The position numbers and the translations under genes were made by a program. Of a DNA stretch of 64,000 nucleotides, positions 12,471 through 25,278 are shown piece after piece (the stretch's first letter is position 1; the number at the start of each line of letters is the position of its first letter). The notes under the pieces were generated by a model, which was not told the DNA's origin, searched no databases, and saw nothing but the letters and a program-made list of their open reading frames with translations. The DNA is from Rhizophagus irregularis (Eukaryota > Glomeromycota > Glomeromycetes > Glomerales > Glomeraceae): assembly GCF_026210795.1 (NCBI RefSeq), contig NC_089438.1, positions 2,067,501 through 2,131,500 of the forward strand. Direction: 5' to 3'.

Positions 12471-15400
12471 TTAAAAGATCTACTGATTAAATTTTAATAA
12501 AATTTATATTATTAGCTTTATTTTAATTAAAGGAATTATTATAAAATGTATTTTATTATACATTATTTATGAGTTAAATAAAAGATAATTAAAATTTTCT
12601 TTAGGATTTTTCAGTCAAAACTAATCAATATTATTAGGTAAAGTTATTAACTAATCTGAATTAATTATATTAGTTTAAGTTAAATTTTCAGTTTAATGCA
12701 AATAAATAACTATATATATAATAGTATAATTTTTGCAAATCTTAAAATTATCAGAAATTGAACTTGCATTTTTAATTTTTATTATAATTAGACTTTATAA
12801 AAAATGTAATTCTATTAAATATTAACAACTATATCACCTTTTTAAGTTATACTTTTAAAACAAGTATAATATAGTAGCCTTTATTTTTATTAAAATTGTA
12901 AAATGCATTTATTACAAAACAAATAAAACTATATAGCTTTTTTAAAAAAAATATAAAATAAATTACAAATACTTCTTAGATTTTCTATAATTTATTTTAA
13001 TTATTTTAATTATATAATAAATATAACTATACTTACAAATTAATAGATATATTGTTTCTTCTAATTTGTTTTTTTACTTTAATAAAACTGCAAATGCGCT
13101 GCAGAAGAAAAAAAAAAATTAATAGATATAGAATTTACCTAAAGTTATTAGTTTGAAGTGCCTATTAGACTCCTAAAATTTCTATAAATTAATGACAGCA
13201 ATTAAAAGAAAAATTACAGTTTATTTTCAACTATATTGATCATAATTTAAGTATTTAAAATCATGTATCAGAATCAGACATTTAAAATTGTATATTAAAC
13301 ATTAAAATTATGTATTCAGTACTTTAAATTGAATAATTAATACTACTTAAAGATTAAATTTGATTCTTCTATAAAACTAAATCAACCACTCAGTTAAATT
13401 TTGATTTATCTAAACTTATTTATACTAATATGCTATTAATATTTATAGTGGAAATATTATAAAAGCTATTTAGATTTAGGTAATATTATTTATTTTTATA
13501 GGTTAAAAATCCAGATACTTTGAAATATATAGTAGTAATACATTATGCAAATAAAACTTTATACATCAATACATCAATATAGTAAGAAGATATTACTTTC
13601 AAGTATTTTATCATATTGATATATAGGTAATAAAAGTAATAAGGTAGTAATTTTAATTTTAACTTTGACTAAATTGTAATTTTAGCTAAAATTAAATATA
13701 TTAATTATTGTTGTAAATTAATTTTTTTTCTTATCTTACAGTATATGTTATATATGCTGTAATAATTAATTATCCTATTATTTAATACTTTATGCCAAAT
13801 AGATAGATAAATGGAAATTATTTGCAAATTGAAATACTAATAGTAAATACAATCAGCATCTTCACTAACACTTCAAAATTTTTACATTATTATATTAAAC
13901 TTAAATTATTAGCTTTTAATTATTAATAATCTTTTACTTTTATAGTTATTCAATTATTACATTTTAAATATTATATATTTATAACCAATTATTTTAAAGA
14001 TTTTTCTTAAATATACTATATTATCTCTTTTAAACTTTTTACAGATAGAGTTCACAAAATACATCAAAATCAAATAGCAATAATAGGTGTTAAATATAAG
14101 ATTGTTTTTTATGTATTTATTCAGTTAATATTTTTGAAAATAATTTGATATTTTTAAACTTCAAATGTTTTATTAAAAAAAATTCATCAAAATATATATG
14201 TTAAATATCATTTAAAGATGTAATTTTATGTTAAATTTAATAATATTCCTTCATATTGATTATGAGACATCTTAGCTAACTGAATATAAGTATGTGATTT
14301 AACTACGCCATTGTATGATTTGTATCAGTATCATGTGCGATTCATTATATACAGATCTCAATCTATAATGAACAAATATTCTGATTTTTATTCCAAATAG
14401 GAGCAATAATATTCATTTTACATAACGAACTTCCTATTTGGAGGTATTAGAAAATCCAAAAGTGCATGATTTTTCACCCTCATATGATTATCTGTTTTTC
14501 AAAAGATCTTAAAAATAAACAGTAAATTTTGTTATTATTAGATGGCGTTATAAATTGCTTTAGATAGAGAAAAAATGTAATTATGAAAACGTAATTATGG
14601 CGAATATGGTTACAGTATATTTCGCTAAAATCCATTTCACCGAAACCCATTAATTTTATTAACTTGTAGAGACATTTAGATTTACAACTTTTAGAGGATA
14701 TGATCAATTTAAGATAATATAATGAATGAATTATTAAAATTATTTATTAACAAAAATACTAAATTTCTTTCGCCTTTTATTCCATGTGGATTTAAATATC
14801 AAATACATAATATTTCATGGGCTGAACAATGCTTTTCAAGTCTTAATTTCCTTCATTGTGATTAATAAACTCATATATCATATTACAGCGATTAAAAAAT
14901 ATTCATCACGCAATGAAAATAAAAAAAAATAAAAATTAAATTATTTTTAGATCACTTTAACATTCACGTAACTGATATGATAATTGTTAAACAATAAATA
15001 AATAACTTTACTTTCCTGAAAACATTTATTCACGAAAAAGTAAATAAAAAAAGATTTTAAAATGTGTTATAAACGAACGACAAGATAAATTTAATAAAAA
15101 TCAGCTAATTTAAAAATTTTTCTAGAAAAGATTTCTTTATGTATTTAGTATAAAAACAATAAAATAACCAAATGAAATAAATAATTTTTCGGCGAAATGT
15201 CCATTCGAACGGTGAAATGGAATTCGGTGAAATGGAATGATTTATTCAAATCGTTTGGTAATCCGGTTCATCAGTAGTTAAATCAGTACAAAATTTTTGA
15301 AGTTCAAAAAAAGAATCATGCTTTTCATCGTGACGAAACGTGGCATAATTTTCTTTTTTTTAATTATTAAAATAAAATATTGTCGAATTGATCGCTCTTA

Positions 15401-16270
15401 TCGGATGTTTAAATGTTGCAAGTCACGTGCGTTCTTTATAATTATCTGAGGAAACTTGAACGTGTAAAAAAAACACTATTTGTCACAGTAACATTGCTGA
15501 CACACGCTTACATTTGTTTGGGACGTGCTAAATTGTGCTATAAACAGTAAACTATCTATATCACTGGTTACTACTCCACGTAAACCCCCTCCACACCTTG
15601 GTCGGCAAAAAGTCTTTCGGTATTCCGTAAAAATTTTATTCATGATTTTGTCATCAGCGATATGTTGCCATATTTGGTTTTCTTAAGTGTGCATGGAAAT
15701 ACGTTGTCTATCATTGATTTGAATACCTATACGACTGATATATTCAAAGCAACTAAAAACAAAATTCAATTCAATGAATTATAACTTTTATATTTCTATT
15801 TTCTCACCATGTATTATAATTGGTAGTTAAACGCGATGATTGTGTAGATGATTGCGGTCCTCCAATTTATGGAGGTAACCCATGATTGGTAAGAGAAATT
15901 GGTATATGTTGTTTTTAAGGAACTCTAAAAGACAAACATACTCATAATAATCTGATTTATTTATTTATTTATTATTTAATTTAATTTAATTTATTTATTT
16001 ATTTGCAATAATTTTTAAAACAGATCTATGTAACCAATCATATTTTGTTAATTAATTTATTAAATACAAAGTTACTTGTTTATTTTTATTGTGATAATAG
16101 AAGTATAGCGGTCACAAAGGAATATTATCTAGTCAATATTGATCGTTATTTTAGTTACGTGACTGCGAAATTTTTTGTCACGTTGGTTTTAAAAAACTTC
16201 ATAACAGACAAATACGCGTGTTAATACTTATGAAAAGTTTAAAAAAAGTCTAGATACATATCAAATATTG
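12471..16270. other. AT-rich intergenic DNA with element remnants, no gene
   Basis: Stops are dense in all frames. At about 13060-13115 the string TAATAAAACTGCAAATGCGCTGCAG plus an A-run resembles the tail of the remnant ending near 12455 (TAATAAAGTTCCAAATACACTGCAG plus A-run), so it may be a second, 5'-truncated tail copy. At 14617-15240 the motif CCATTTCACCGAA appears near one end and inverted near the other, perhaps a worn TIR element. No RNA gene was recognised. Confidence 0.45.
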
Positions 16271-16830
16271 TAACGATGAGCAAAAAAAAAAATATTCCCA
16301 ATTTAACACCACCAAAACCCGCTAAAAATTATAAAAAAAATCCCTCAATAGGAATTTCAAAAAATTCATTATCCCACTGCACAGAGGTACTCACACGGAA
16401 ACCTTTAGTAAAAGGCGAAAGGTTTATACGATTTTGCGAACACCTCATGGGAAAAAGATAAGGGGAAAACTCTTACGATATGTTTGATTATTTATATAAA
16501 AATTTTAAATTTATAAAAATTATGGGATTGATGGTCTTGTGGCGCAGTAACGTTACTAGCGTATGATGGACTGATGGTGACGCCTAATTTTGGTAATAAT
16601 TAAACATTTTTAGTAAAAAAGAATAACTAAAAATATAATAAATTAAAAAACGCCTAAAATGTATAATAATTCCATACTTGCTAAAATAAATAAAAACCAT
16701 AGACCGAAAAATTGAAGTCGCATCAAGCTACAGATCACAAAATTCATTTTGCAGTGTAGCAAAGCCTTTATCATCTATAATATGTAAAAAAAGAATTTTT
16801 TTAGTCCTTTAACTATAGAATACGGTTACA

Positions 16831-17055
16831 GTCAGTGTTGTACATTTTTGATGTCCGCAGCTTTTTTTGGTTGTCCCGGACATGTTCGCACTCTGCGGTC
16901 TCTGCCCGTACTCCGTACTCTTCTGTAACTTAAAAAACCCTGCAAAAATTGTATGTATTTATGCGTAATTGAGCACCGAAACAGGTTATCATAGTAAAAT
17001 TCGAGAGATTATCATTTCTTTTTTGTGTCACCTGTCCCGGCCCGTGACAACACTG
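16831..17055. mobile_element. Small hAT-like TIR element
   Basis: The ends are CAGTGTTGTAC (from 16833) and its inverted counterpart GTGACAACACTG (ending 17055). They are flanked by the direct repeat CGGTTAC plus one differing base, at 16823-16830 and 17056-17063. The CAGTGTTGT terminus and the roughly 8-bp duplication suggest a hAT-type non-autonomous element. The interior is GC-richer than its surroundings (for example CTCTGCCCGTACTCCGTACTC) and non-coding. A related GC-rich string recurs near 17755-17780. Confidence 0.55.
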
Positions 17056-17063
17056 CGGTTACT

Positions 17064-18853
17064 AATATGAGATAACTCTTGGTCGGTCTCTTGAAAATTT
17101 TTTTGAATTTTTTGGTTTTTTTTCTTGATCAAGAAATAAAGTAGTGAAAAGAGATAAAATTTTGCTAAAAAAAAGATAGTACTTTCGCCCGGAAAGATTT
17201 GACTGGAACAGGTAATGTTCTTGAAAGACTATCTAATAAAAGACTTACAAAGACGTAATTCATTAGATAGTTTATACATGAATTATTATTAAATTATTGA
17301 CGCTACATGAAAATGTTCCGTCTAAAAACAGGTAAAGAAATACCAGGTTCACTGTAACCGCAAATTAAACTAACCCTATCTGATATTCTGATATCTTGAT
17401 ATAACCGTACTAGTATTTCGTTGGATAATTTATTATATTATATCATTCTTTAAAAAATAAAAACTCAGATCAGGTTCATCATGAAGTAATTCGGATGATA
17501 ATTTACTCCCTGTCGTATTATCGATCAATTATTTATAAAGATTGTTGTGCCTTGTAGTGTGTGTATGGAAAAAATAGACATATAATTAAGTATTACCAAT
17601 TTTAAAACGATACAAAGTCATACAAAGGAAAAACGTAAAGAAAAACTAGCTCCCACCTTAGCGACTACCTTAAAAGATCGTCCAACAAAGTCCGTCAATA
17701 ATGCACAAAGGAGACTTAGTATGAAGAAACCATAATATATTTGGAGATATTTAGTACGGAGTAGTCGGAGTACGGACTTCCCGAGTCTCGAATAGGTATA
17801 GGCAATGAACTTGATGCATAACAAGTTCATAATTTTATTTGGCAATTTCGCGCCAAAACAAAATGTTAAAAATAATAATTGTTTTTATTATTTATATTTT
17901 ATTTTTTTTTCGAAACAATGTCAATAATTATACTTTAATAATAATTTATTCTATTTATAAAATTCCTTATAAACTGATTCTTCATCATTCAACCAGTGAA
18001 AATATAACACTTTTCTACTAAACATTTACTGTGAGAAATAAAGCCAAAATGAAAATTGTGAAACCAATACTTGTACGCAGCATTTTAAAAATCAGCTTGC
18101 AGATCAGTTTGCAGATTTTGCAGATCATATTCACATGTACTGTAATTTAATTATTTGAATTTCTGAGTGTAATCGTATACAATAGATAAATTTGTCATAT
18201 ACTTTTTGATATTTATTAAAATAATATTCTTTAAAAAAAAATTAAAAATTTTTTTTTTAAATTTTTTGTCATTCAAATTTGTATATTTTTGGATTAAAAG
18301 TATTAAATGTTACACGAATTCGGCTAAAGAAGTTTCGTTGATCATCACTTGAAACAATCAAAAAACGCGCATTTTTTCTTTATCCAACATTCAAACAAAT
18401 AAGCCTCGGCAAAAATGTCAAGATAACAATGATGATATTCCTTTAACACGAGATCTTTGTCTTTAACGGAATATTTAAAGTGGAGATTCATCTCCGTTTG
18501 GTTATTTAATGTTAAATTAATGGAAAATGAAACGTACCGGAAATAAATTTGCGGTATTCAATTCTTTTTAATTCTTTTTGTGGACGTTTCGTAACCGAAC
18601 TTTAAAAAGAGAGAGATTTCATTTAATTATTTCCTTTATAATCAAATCATTTTGTAAATGAAAAATTTATTCTAGAAATATCCTATTATTAATCACCCAT
18701 TTTTTGCTCAATATTGTACTGCATGAAGACTCAACAATGGATTATTAGTAATTTATTATAAATATCGATCATTTTTGCAATATTTATAAAAAAAAAAATA
18801 TTTTACCTTCAATATTAAAATATATCCTCAATAATCCTTGAAACATATTGAAT
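17064..18853. other. Intergenic stretch with element fragments, upstream of the 18.9-kb gene
   Basis: Non-coding in all frames. The part at 17350-17362 ends in ACTGTAACCGC, the inverse of the CGGTTACAGT at 16823, so an outer inverted pair may enclose the small element at 16831. The stretch 17620-17800 is relatively GC-rich and shares GTACGGAGTA-type strings with that element. The last few hundred bases should contain the promoter of the next gene. Confidence 0.4.
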
Positions 18854-19120
18854 ATGTCTAATCAAATAATAGGAGATTATGATCCTTGCCCTTCCTCTTC
18901 ATATCGACCTTGCAATAATAATCATACTTATCAATCTTATGGTATTAACGGACTGGGAAATGTATGGTGTAATAGAGGAGGAGGTACTGCACCTGGTGGC
19001 TCTTTCTATTATTCAAACGCGGATGGTTCTTATTTTTATCAAAATTCTGACGGTTCAAGGTACTACAACAACGGAAACGGTTATTCTCGATACTATCCAC
19101 CTCCACAAAATGGGCAATAA
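18854..19120 (+). CDS. Small Tyr/Asn/Gly/Ser-rich protein of unknown function
   Basis: An intronless frame of 88 codons from the ATG at 18854 (MSNQIIGDYDPCPSSSYRPC) to the stop at 19118-19120. The composition is strongly biased and the codons are less AT-rich than the flanks, which supports real coding. The C-terminal half has a degenerate repeat of aromatic and small residues (GSFYYSNADGSYFYQNSDGS, then RYYNNGNGYSRYYPPP). There is no signal peptide or membrane segment. Such Tyr/Gly/Asn-rich low-complexity tails resemble condensate-prone or prion-like sequences, but that is only a resemblance. I do not recognise a family. The 3' flank is long and T-rich. Confidence 0.6.
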   Translation: MSNQIIGDYDPCPSSSYRPCNNNHTYQSYGINGLGNVWCNRGGGTAPGGSFYYSNADGSYFYQNSDGSRYYNNGNGYSRYYPPPQNGQ

Positions 19121-19870
19121 ACGTAATGATTTGATATATCAATTATTAATTATGAAAAGAAAAAAAATTTGAAAAGGTATTGTTTTTGATTTTTTGATGA
19201 AAAAATCCTTTTTTTTTTTTGAAACAACTCTTTTCCCCTCAATTTTTTTTTTTACAATTTTTTTTTATCTTTTTTTTCTTTTTCTTTTTTTTTTGAATTA
19301 TTTGTATACACGGTATATATTTTTTTAAGTTTCTTGTAACTATTGAAATGTTAGTAAATAGTTAATGTAAATATGGTTTCAAATTCACTTGAAATATATA
19401 CATACTCATATATACTTTATTGTAAATAAAATGAACATATAGCATTTTTTAGGAAAAAAAAATAAATATTTTTTACATAATTTTTTCGTACATAAATTAA
19501 ATGTTTGTGTTTGTGTGCGTGACGCGCAAACTAAAATTGGGATCCGAATAATAACTATAAAAGGTAATGAATATAACTAAGGGTATTAAACCAATAAAGT
19601 TCATCCAAACAATGATTATCATAATATTTTTGCATTATTTTGACATTCATAATTGAATTAAAAACAAGGGTATCAAAAAATTAATTAGGGATTTTCATTG
19701 TTGAATCTTAAAATGATATGTTTGAGAAAAAAGGAAAGAGCATAAGTGAAATTATTATAAGTTAAATCTTAAAAAAACGATAAGAAATAAAGACATAATT
19801 TTTTTTAGGTCGAAAAAGAAAAAAAAAAAGAAAACGGGAAAATTCATTTTAACAAGCTAACAGATTAAAG
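19121..19870. other. T- and A-rich 3' flank, no gene
   Basis: Downstream of the small gene. It contains long poly-T and poly-A runs (about 19210-19290 and 19800-19835) and no coding frame. It probably includes the 3' UTR. Confidence 0.5.
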
Positions 19871-19874
19871 ACGA

Positions 19875-20255
19875 ATATAAAGACGAATAAAGATGTATAT
19901 TTATGTGTATATACTTATATATACACGGTATAATCCATGCGTGCGATATAACAAGGGGGTGAAAAAATGTATTAATGAGAAGAAGCAGCATCGTTGAAAA
20001 AAGTACTACGAATTCATTTGTAAAATAAAGATATACAGTATTTATATGTATATACTTATATACACAGTATCAGTATGAACCCATGCATGCGACATAACAA
20101 AGGTTTAATAAAAAGAAACGAATTCATTTGAAGAATAAAGACGAATAAAAGATATATTTAATGTGTATATACTTATATATACCCATGCGTGAGACATAAC
20201 AAGGGGAAAAGATGTATTTAATAAAAAGAAGTACCATTAAAAAAAGTACGAACTT
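19875..20255. repeat. Three diverged tandem units with TATATACTTATATA and CCATGCRTGMGAYATAACAA
   Basis: Three copies of a unit of roughly 120-140 bp. Each has GACGAATAAAGAT or a variant, then TGTATATACTTATATAYAC, then CCATGCGTGCGATATAACAA or a variant (19937, about 20081 and about 20182), then an A-rich part with AAAAAGAA and AGTAC. The copies differ by indels. The conserved GC-containing core in otherwise decaying DNA makes an old tandem array likely. Confidence 0.7.
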
Positions 20256-20273
20256 GTAAGTTATTAGAAGTTT

Positions 20274-20330
20274 GTGTAGTTAGACGAACTACACGATTCA
20301 ATGTAGATGCGTTGATCAACGCGCGTCTAC
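20274..20330. repeat. Two adjacent strong hairpins
   Basis: GTGTAGTT...AACTACAC (20274-20294) forms an 8-bp stem with a 5-base loop. Just after it, GTAGATGCGTTGATCAACGCGCGTCTAC (20303-20330) is a near-palindrome with stems GTAGA/TCTAC and CGTTGA/TCAACG. The two occupy one 57-bp GC-containing island. They may be a terminator-like structure, a transposon end or part of an RNA; the sequence does not decide. Confidence 0.55.
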
Positions 20331-20640
20331 AGTACCTCTGAATACGTTTTTGATGATATCTGGAGAGAGATTTCATTTTTATTTTTTTATTTTTTTTTCT
20401 AAATTTTTTTTTGTTAGAGGTTTTTCCCTACAGAAAATAGATCAAAAATACCCTTTATTTATAATAAATCATGATTTTTTAAAAAAAAGTTTGTTTATGA
20501 TAACAAATGTTGCAATAATATTTTTATTTTTATTTTTAAAGGATATGCATAAAATAATTCATGATCCGAGTAACAAATATGGCTCTTTCCTTGCAAAAAG
20601 CTTCAAAATATTAATAAACACTAAATATTGTAAATACTAA

Positions 20641-21480
20641 TAATAATAATTAAGCTGTAACATAGTACCAAAAAGTAAATAAATAATAATAATAGTACAG
20701 GTATCATATTTAGTAAAAGATAAGAATTTAAACAAGCCGATATCGTCTTAAGTCAACTTTATTAATTCTACTACTATTAAACTAAAATTGCCATAAAATT
20801 TAAGATGATTTCAAGCAACTTTCAGTTTTTTTTGCAAAACTTCCTTCCAAAATATCTTGAATCAAGAATCCCAATGTTGAAAGTGATTTTTTTAATTTGA
20901 AATCTTTGAAATCTTTAAAGTTTTTACACAACAAGTTTATGTGACTCAAAGATAACAGATAACAGATACCCCCTGGACAAAATTGGTTTATAACAATCTA
21001 AGTAATATATATATAAGGATTAGAAGGGAAAGTATTGAACAAATTTAATCATACATAATACCCAATTATAATGATTTTTCCCTTTTTTTCCTCATTGTTA
21101 AACTATGCAGGTACAGCATGGTCAATCTTATACTATTTCCATCTTAACGTGCCATTCAAATAACTATTAATGGATGAACACAAAAACTTATTTGTATTAG
21201 TTGCTCTTTTAAGAAATCTTAACTCTGAGAATAAATATGCAGAAGAAGTACGTACGTAAATTCGAATGTTAGAAGAGACTATAAGACTATAATAGGGAAA
21301 ATTAAATAAATTTGGTTACACCCTTAGGCATTATCGGTTAATACGTTAATGCAAAAAGTATTATATAATAAATAAACAATTAACATAAAAACTAAATTTA
21401 ATAAATCATGTCTCAAAAAAGGAATCTTATAGGCTCCCATTATAAAATTTCAAATCATTGCGATTACGAACAATTAAATT
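20641..21480. other. AT-rich intergenic DNA, no gene seen
   Basis: No coding frame, RNA gene or recognisable element between the hairpin region and the start of the tandem array. Confidence 0.5.
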
Positions 21481-22989
21481 AAAAATAATAATTAATTAGT
21501 TATAAACCGAATCGTTCGTTGAATTCTTGTCTAATATTATGACGTGATTGAGACGATCTAATGCATAAATAAATAATTCATACATACCACAATGCACATC
21601 ATTTTAAATCGAGACACATCCATTGTTATTAAACAATAGTGTAACTGTTTTATTATCAAAGCGATAATAGCAATACACCAATAATTTCCTTAATATTTAT
21701 ATAATATTATTATTAGAATAACATAATAGTGATCATTTGCATTTGTTTTAATTCAGTAATATGAAAACAAATCACTTCATACATGTATAACTTATTAAAG
21801 TTTTAATGAAATTTGCATATTATATTATTTTAAAATCATATCACTTCGAGAAGCGTGCATTGTTTTATAATGTAGCTATGTTGGTGATTTTTTCGTCAAA
21901 GTCTTATCAGCGTGATCTATATATATATATTACTGGTCATTTGCATCAGTTTGTTTTAATACAGAAATTTTTATAAATAGCCAATCAAATCATTCTGACT
22001 TTGTTTAAAATTATAAATTTGATCGATTTATAAACTTCATATATATACTGTATCATGAATCACTTTTAATTATTACAAATTATATTAACTTGCATAAATC
22101 ATTTTAAAATTGAATATACATGTGAAATGAATGAATTGTTTTATTTAAACAATCATGTAACCATGTCGGTTAATGTTTTCGTCGGAGTGACCAATTGATC
22201 CATTCAGTTAAACATTATTACTTATCATTTTGTATCTTTTGTATCATTGTTTTAATACATAAAAGTTTAATAAAAAAACCAATCAAATCAATCAAATAAT
22301 TCTGACTTTGTTTAAGATCGTGATTATAATTATAATTTTTGATCGATTTATGAATTTCATAAATGTACTGTATCATTATTACTAATTATTCATGATTATT
22401 GAACCTGCATATACCCATTTTAAGATCTAAAATAAATAAAACTCTATAAATGCTTCCTTATTGGAATGATAAAATGATAATAGTTCACCAATAGATTATA
22501 CCATTTCCTTTTGTTATTATGATAATCTTTGTTTATTTAGTTAAGAATTATTATTTACTATTTTAAAAATTATCATTTAAAGTTTTTTTTCATGAAATGC
22601 TTAATCAATCAAATCAAATCATTTAAGTTTGTATTCATAATTTTGATTCAGTTTAATACATGCATAACTTGTATAACTTACTACAAATTATGAACATTAT
22701 CTTCAAATCGAAAAATGATATCTTTCGAAAATTGTACATTGTTTTATTCAAAAACAGTGCGACTATGTCGGAAAAATGTTTTCTTATCAGAGCAAAAATA
22801 ATAGTTACCAATAGATTTACATCATTTCCTTTTGTTTATATATATTATAGGTTTTGTTTACTTATTTGCTTAGTTAAGACTTATATTCAATAGTGATTGT
22901 TATAATTCAAAAAAAAAAAAATTTTTAAATACCTAAATCAATCAAAATCAAATAATTTAAGTTTGTGATTGTATTTATAATTTGGATGA

Positions 22990-23460
22990 TTTACCACAAA
23001 AATTTCGACAATCAGAATATCCCCAACCCTGACAATCCGACATTCATTATCACAAAAATTTTAAAAAAATTATTTATTAAATATTAATCACTGAGTATAT
23101 TAAATTATATCATCATATGCAAAAAAAAATTGCATATAAAGCTGTAAACTAGGAATTTATTTTTTTATAATTAACTAATAACATTAAATAATAATTCACT
23201 AAATTTTGCAAAGTATTATTAAATATCAATATTGTTGATTTTACGAATTACGATGCATTAATAAAAAAAAAATATTGATTTTTACAATAAAGAACCTTAA
23301 TTCTTGCGAAACATTTTCATATATCAATAAAAATATTAATTGTTAATGATACAGAGTAATACAAAATTATTAAAAAAAAAAATTGTGTTCGGGGATAATG
23401 AGTGTCGGGATTTGAATCTTCATTTGTTCATGATTCTGATCGTCGGGATTTTTTGAATGG
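22990..23460. mobile_element. TIR element inserted in the tandem array
   Basis: The left part, AAAAATTTCGACAATCAGAAT followed by ...AATCCGACATTCATTATC, is mirrored at the right by GATAATGAGTGTCGGGATT and GATTCTGATCGTCGGGATTTTTTG. The inverted ends extend over roughly 60 bp with indels. The interior is AT-rich and non-coding. It interrupts the spacing of the surrounding array. No target duplication could be assigned. Confidence 0.6.
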
Positions 23461-24058
23461 TTCCCAATTTGAAATGTATACATTATAAATTATTTACCCA
23501 TTAAAAATCTATATTTCGAAGTTGTTTATAATTCAGAAGATTTTACCTAAAATAAATCATTTTTGTAATTATGATTTTAATTTTGTGTTATGCTTATTCA
23601 ATTTAAGATTTTTTATATTAAAAAAATATTGAATATATTTTGTGGGCTGAATTCATTGTTTTATTTAAACAATAGTGTAACTATGTCGGTAAAATGTTTT
23701 CTTAATCAGAGTGATGATACTGTAGTTCACAATAAATTATAATTCAAGTGATCTACATATTTATAAACCAATCAAAAATCAAATCATTTTTGCCTTTTGT
23801 TTGTAATCGTTATTTTTATAAATTATAATTTTGATTCAATTTATAGATTTCATACATGTACTATATTAACTTGCAGTTTGTTACAAACTATAATGAAACT
23901 TTAACATTATTTTTAAAAAATCGAAGAATTGCGTAACGTGTCCATTGTTCTAATAAACAATAGTGTAACTAAATGTCGGCAAAATGTTTTCGCCGGAGTC
24001 TTATCAGTGACCAATAGATCTATTCAGTTATTACTGGTCAGTTGCATCAGTTATATAT

Positions 24059-24237
24059 CCCTGTAAAAAAAAGTCAATCCGTTTTTTATATTCCAACTTT
24101 TTTCCGTAAAAGGCTCACATTTCCGGAATTAATAACCTTATATCGCGGAATTATTTACATTTTCCGTGAATGGATCCGTGAAAGGCTCATTTTTACGGAA
24201 TTTTTACAGAAATAACGGATAAAATTTTTTATAGGGT
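24059..24237. mobile_element. 179-bp TIR element (MITE)
   Basis: The left end CCCTGTAAAAAAAAGTCAAT (24059 on) mirrors the right end, which closes with TTTTTTATAGGG at 24237; the inner ATCCGTT strings also match inverted. The interior repeats AAAGGCTCA and CGGAATT. It sits in one of the long gaps of the 285-bp array, and removing it restores a spacing of about 245 bp. Flanks share only TTAT, so the target duplication is uncertain. Confidence 0.6.
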
Positions 24238-25278
24238 TATTTTAATAAAGAAAATTTTCATCTATCCTTGTTTAGGATTGTGATTATAATATATTTCATA
24301 TATGTATATACAGATTACAAATGGTTTACATAATCATTTTAAAATGAAAAAAATGTTAAACTTGTGCACTATTAATTAATCATTAGTGCAACTATATCTT
24401 TTCTTATCAGAATGGATAATAGTTCACAATAAATTTCTTTCTTTTGTTTATACTTTATATAGTTTAGTTTATTTATTTATTATCTTAAAATGATTTAAGT
24501 GATCATTTATTTGCATTTGTTTTTAAATAACGATTTTTATAAAACAACAAACCAATCAAAATCAAATCATTTACCTTTCATACATGTACTCACTTACAAA
24601 TTGTATTGAAACTTAACAAAAACTTAAAAAAAAATCAAAAATTGCGTAACGTGTCCATTGTTTTATTAAACAATAGTGTAACTATGTCGGTAAAATGTTT
24701 GCTCCGGAGCGTGACCAATAATCAATAGATTTACTTGATGATCATTTGCATTTTATAACCAATTGTTTAAAAATTGAGATACATGTACTGTACTGTATTC
24801 TTTCAGAATATCTTACAAATAATGCAGTGAACTTATTAAAAATGAATGTTCAAACAATAGTGTAACTATTTAATGTTTTCTTATAAAGTGATAATGATTC
24901 ACTAGTACACCAATTAAAGTTCTTTCGACTTATATAGTTTTTGTTTGTGATCTTTTGACATGTGTTATTTATTAACTTATTAATTTATTAATTTAGGAAA
25001 TTTTTTTTTTATGGAATGCCCAATAAATCATTCTGCCTTTGTTAAAGTACATTTTCTATACAAAATAATTAAAGTGTAACTTATGTCAGCAAAAAGTTTT
25101 CGTCAAAAAAAAAATCGAATATTTTTTTATACTTTTTAAATATTGTGAATCACAGGAAAAAAGATTTGTAAATTTGGTATTTTAAGCTGACGAAAAATTC
25201 CAATTTCGATAATCGTTACGAAGCCCAGAACTTATCACGTTGGAAATGATACAATAACATGAAAGGTCAAACTATACT

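Larger units (their letters stand above)
21480..25110. repeat. Diverged tandem array, period near 285 bp, about 11 units
   Basis: The core ATTGTTTTATTAAACAATAG followed by TGTAACTATGTCGG recurs, with variation, at about 21634, 21869, 22150, 22753, 23670, 23957, 24381, 24670, 24854 and 25075. A core-less unit lies near 22465. Each core is followed by an AATGTTTTC...TATCAG part and ACCAATAGAT, then GATCATTTGCAT, AACCAATCAAATCATT and CATACATGTACTGTATCA. Spacings cluster at 281-315 bp, some shorter. The two longest gaps are mostly explained by inserted small elements at 22990-23460 and 24059-24237. A further trace (AACCAATCAAATC, then ATACATGTATTCTATCATGA) lies at 25988-26030. No coding frame. 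Confidence 0.8.

Noticed and set aside
14480-14707. 75-codon minus-strand frame
   Set aside because: Lies in AT-rich DNA that partly overlaps a possible TIR remnant; composition looks random.
16276-16461. 61-codon frame starting MSKKKNIPNL
   Set aside because: Lys/Asn-rich, no family, no intron-joined continuation that I can defend; could be chance in A-rich DNA.
16540-16600. tRNA-like string GTGGCGCAGTAACG with box A resemblance
   Set aside because: No box B (GGTTCGANTCC) and no acceptor stem pairing; at most a worn tRNA-derived fragment.
20350-20640. 96-codon frame with many Phe and Lys
   Set aside because: Composition is that of translated poly-T/poly-A; no ATG context, domain or signal peptide.
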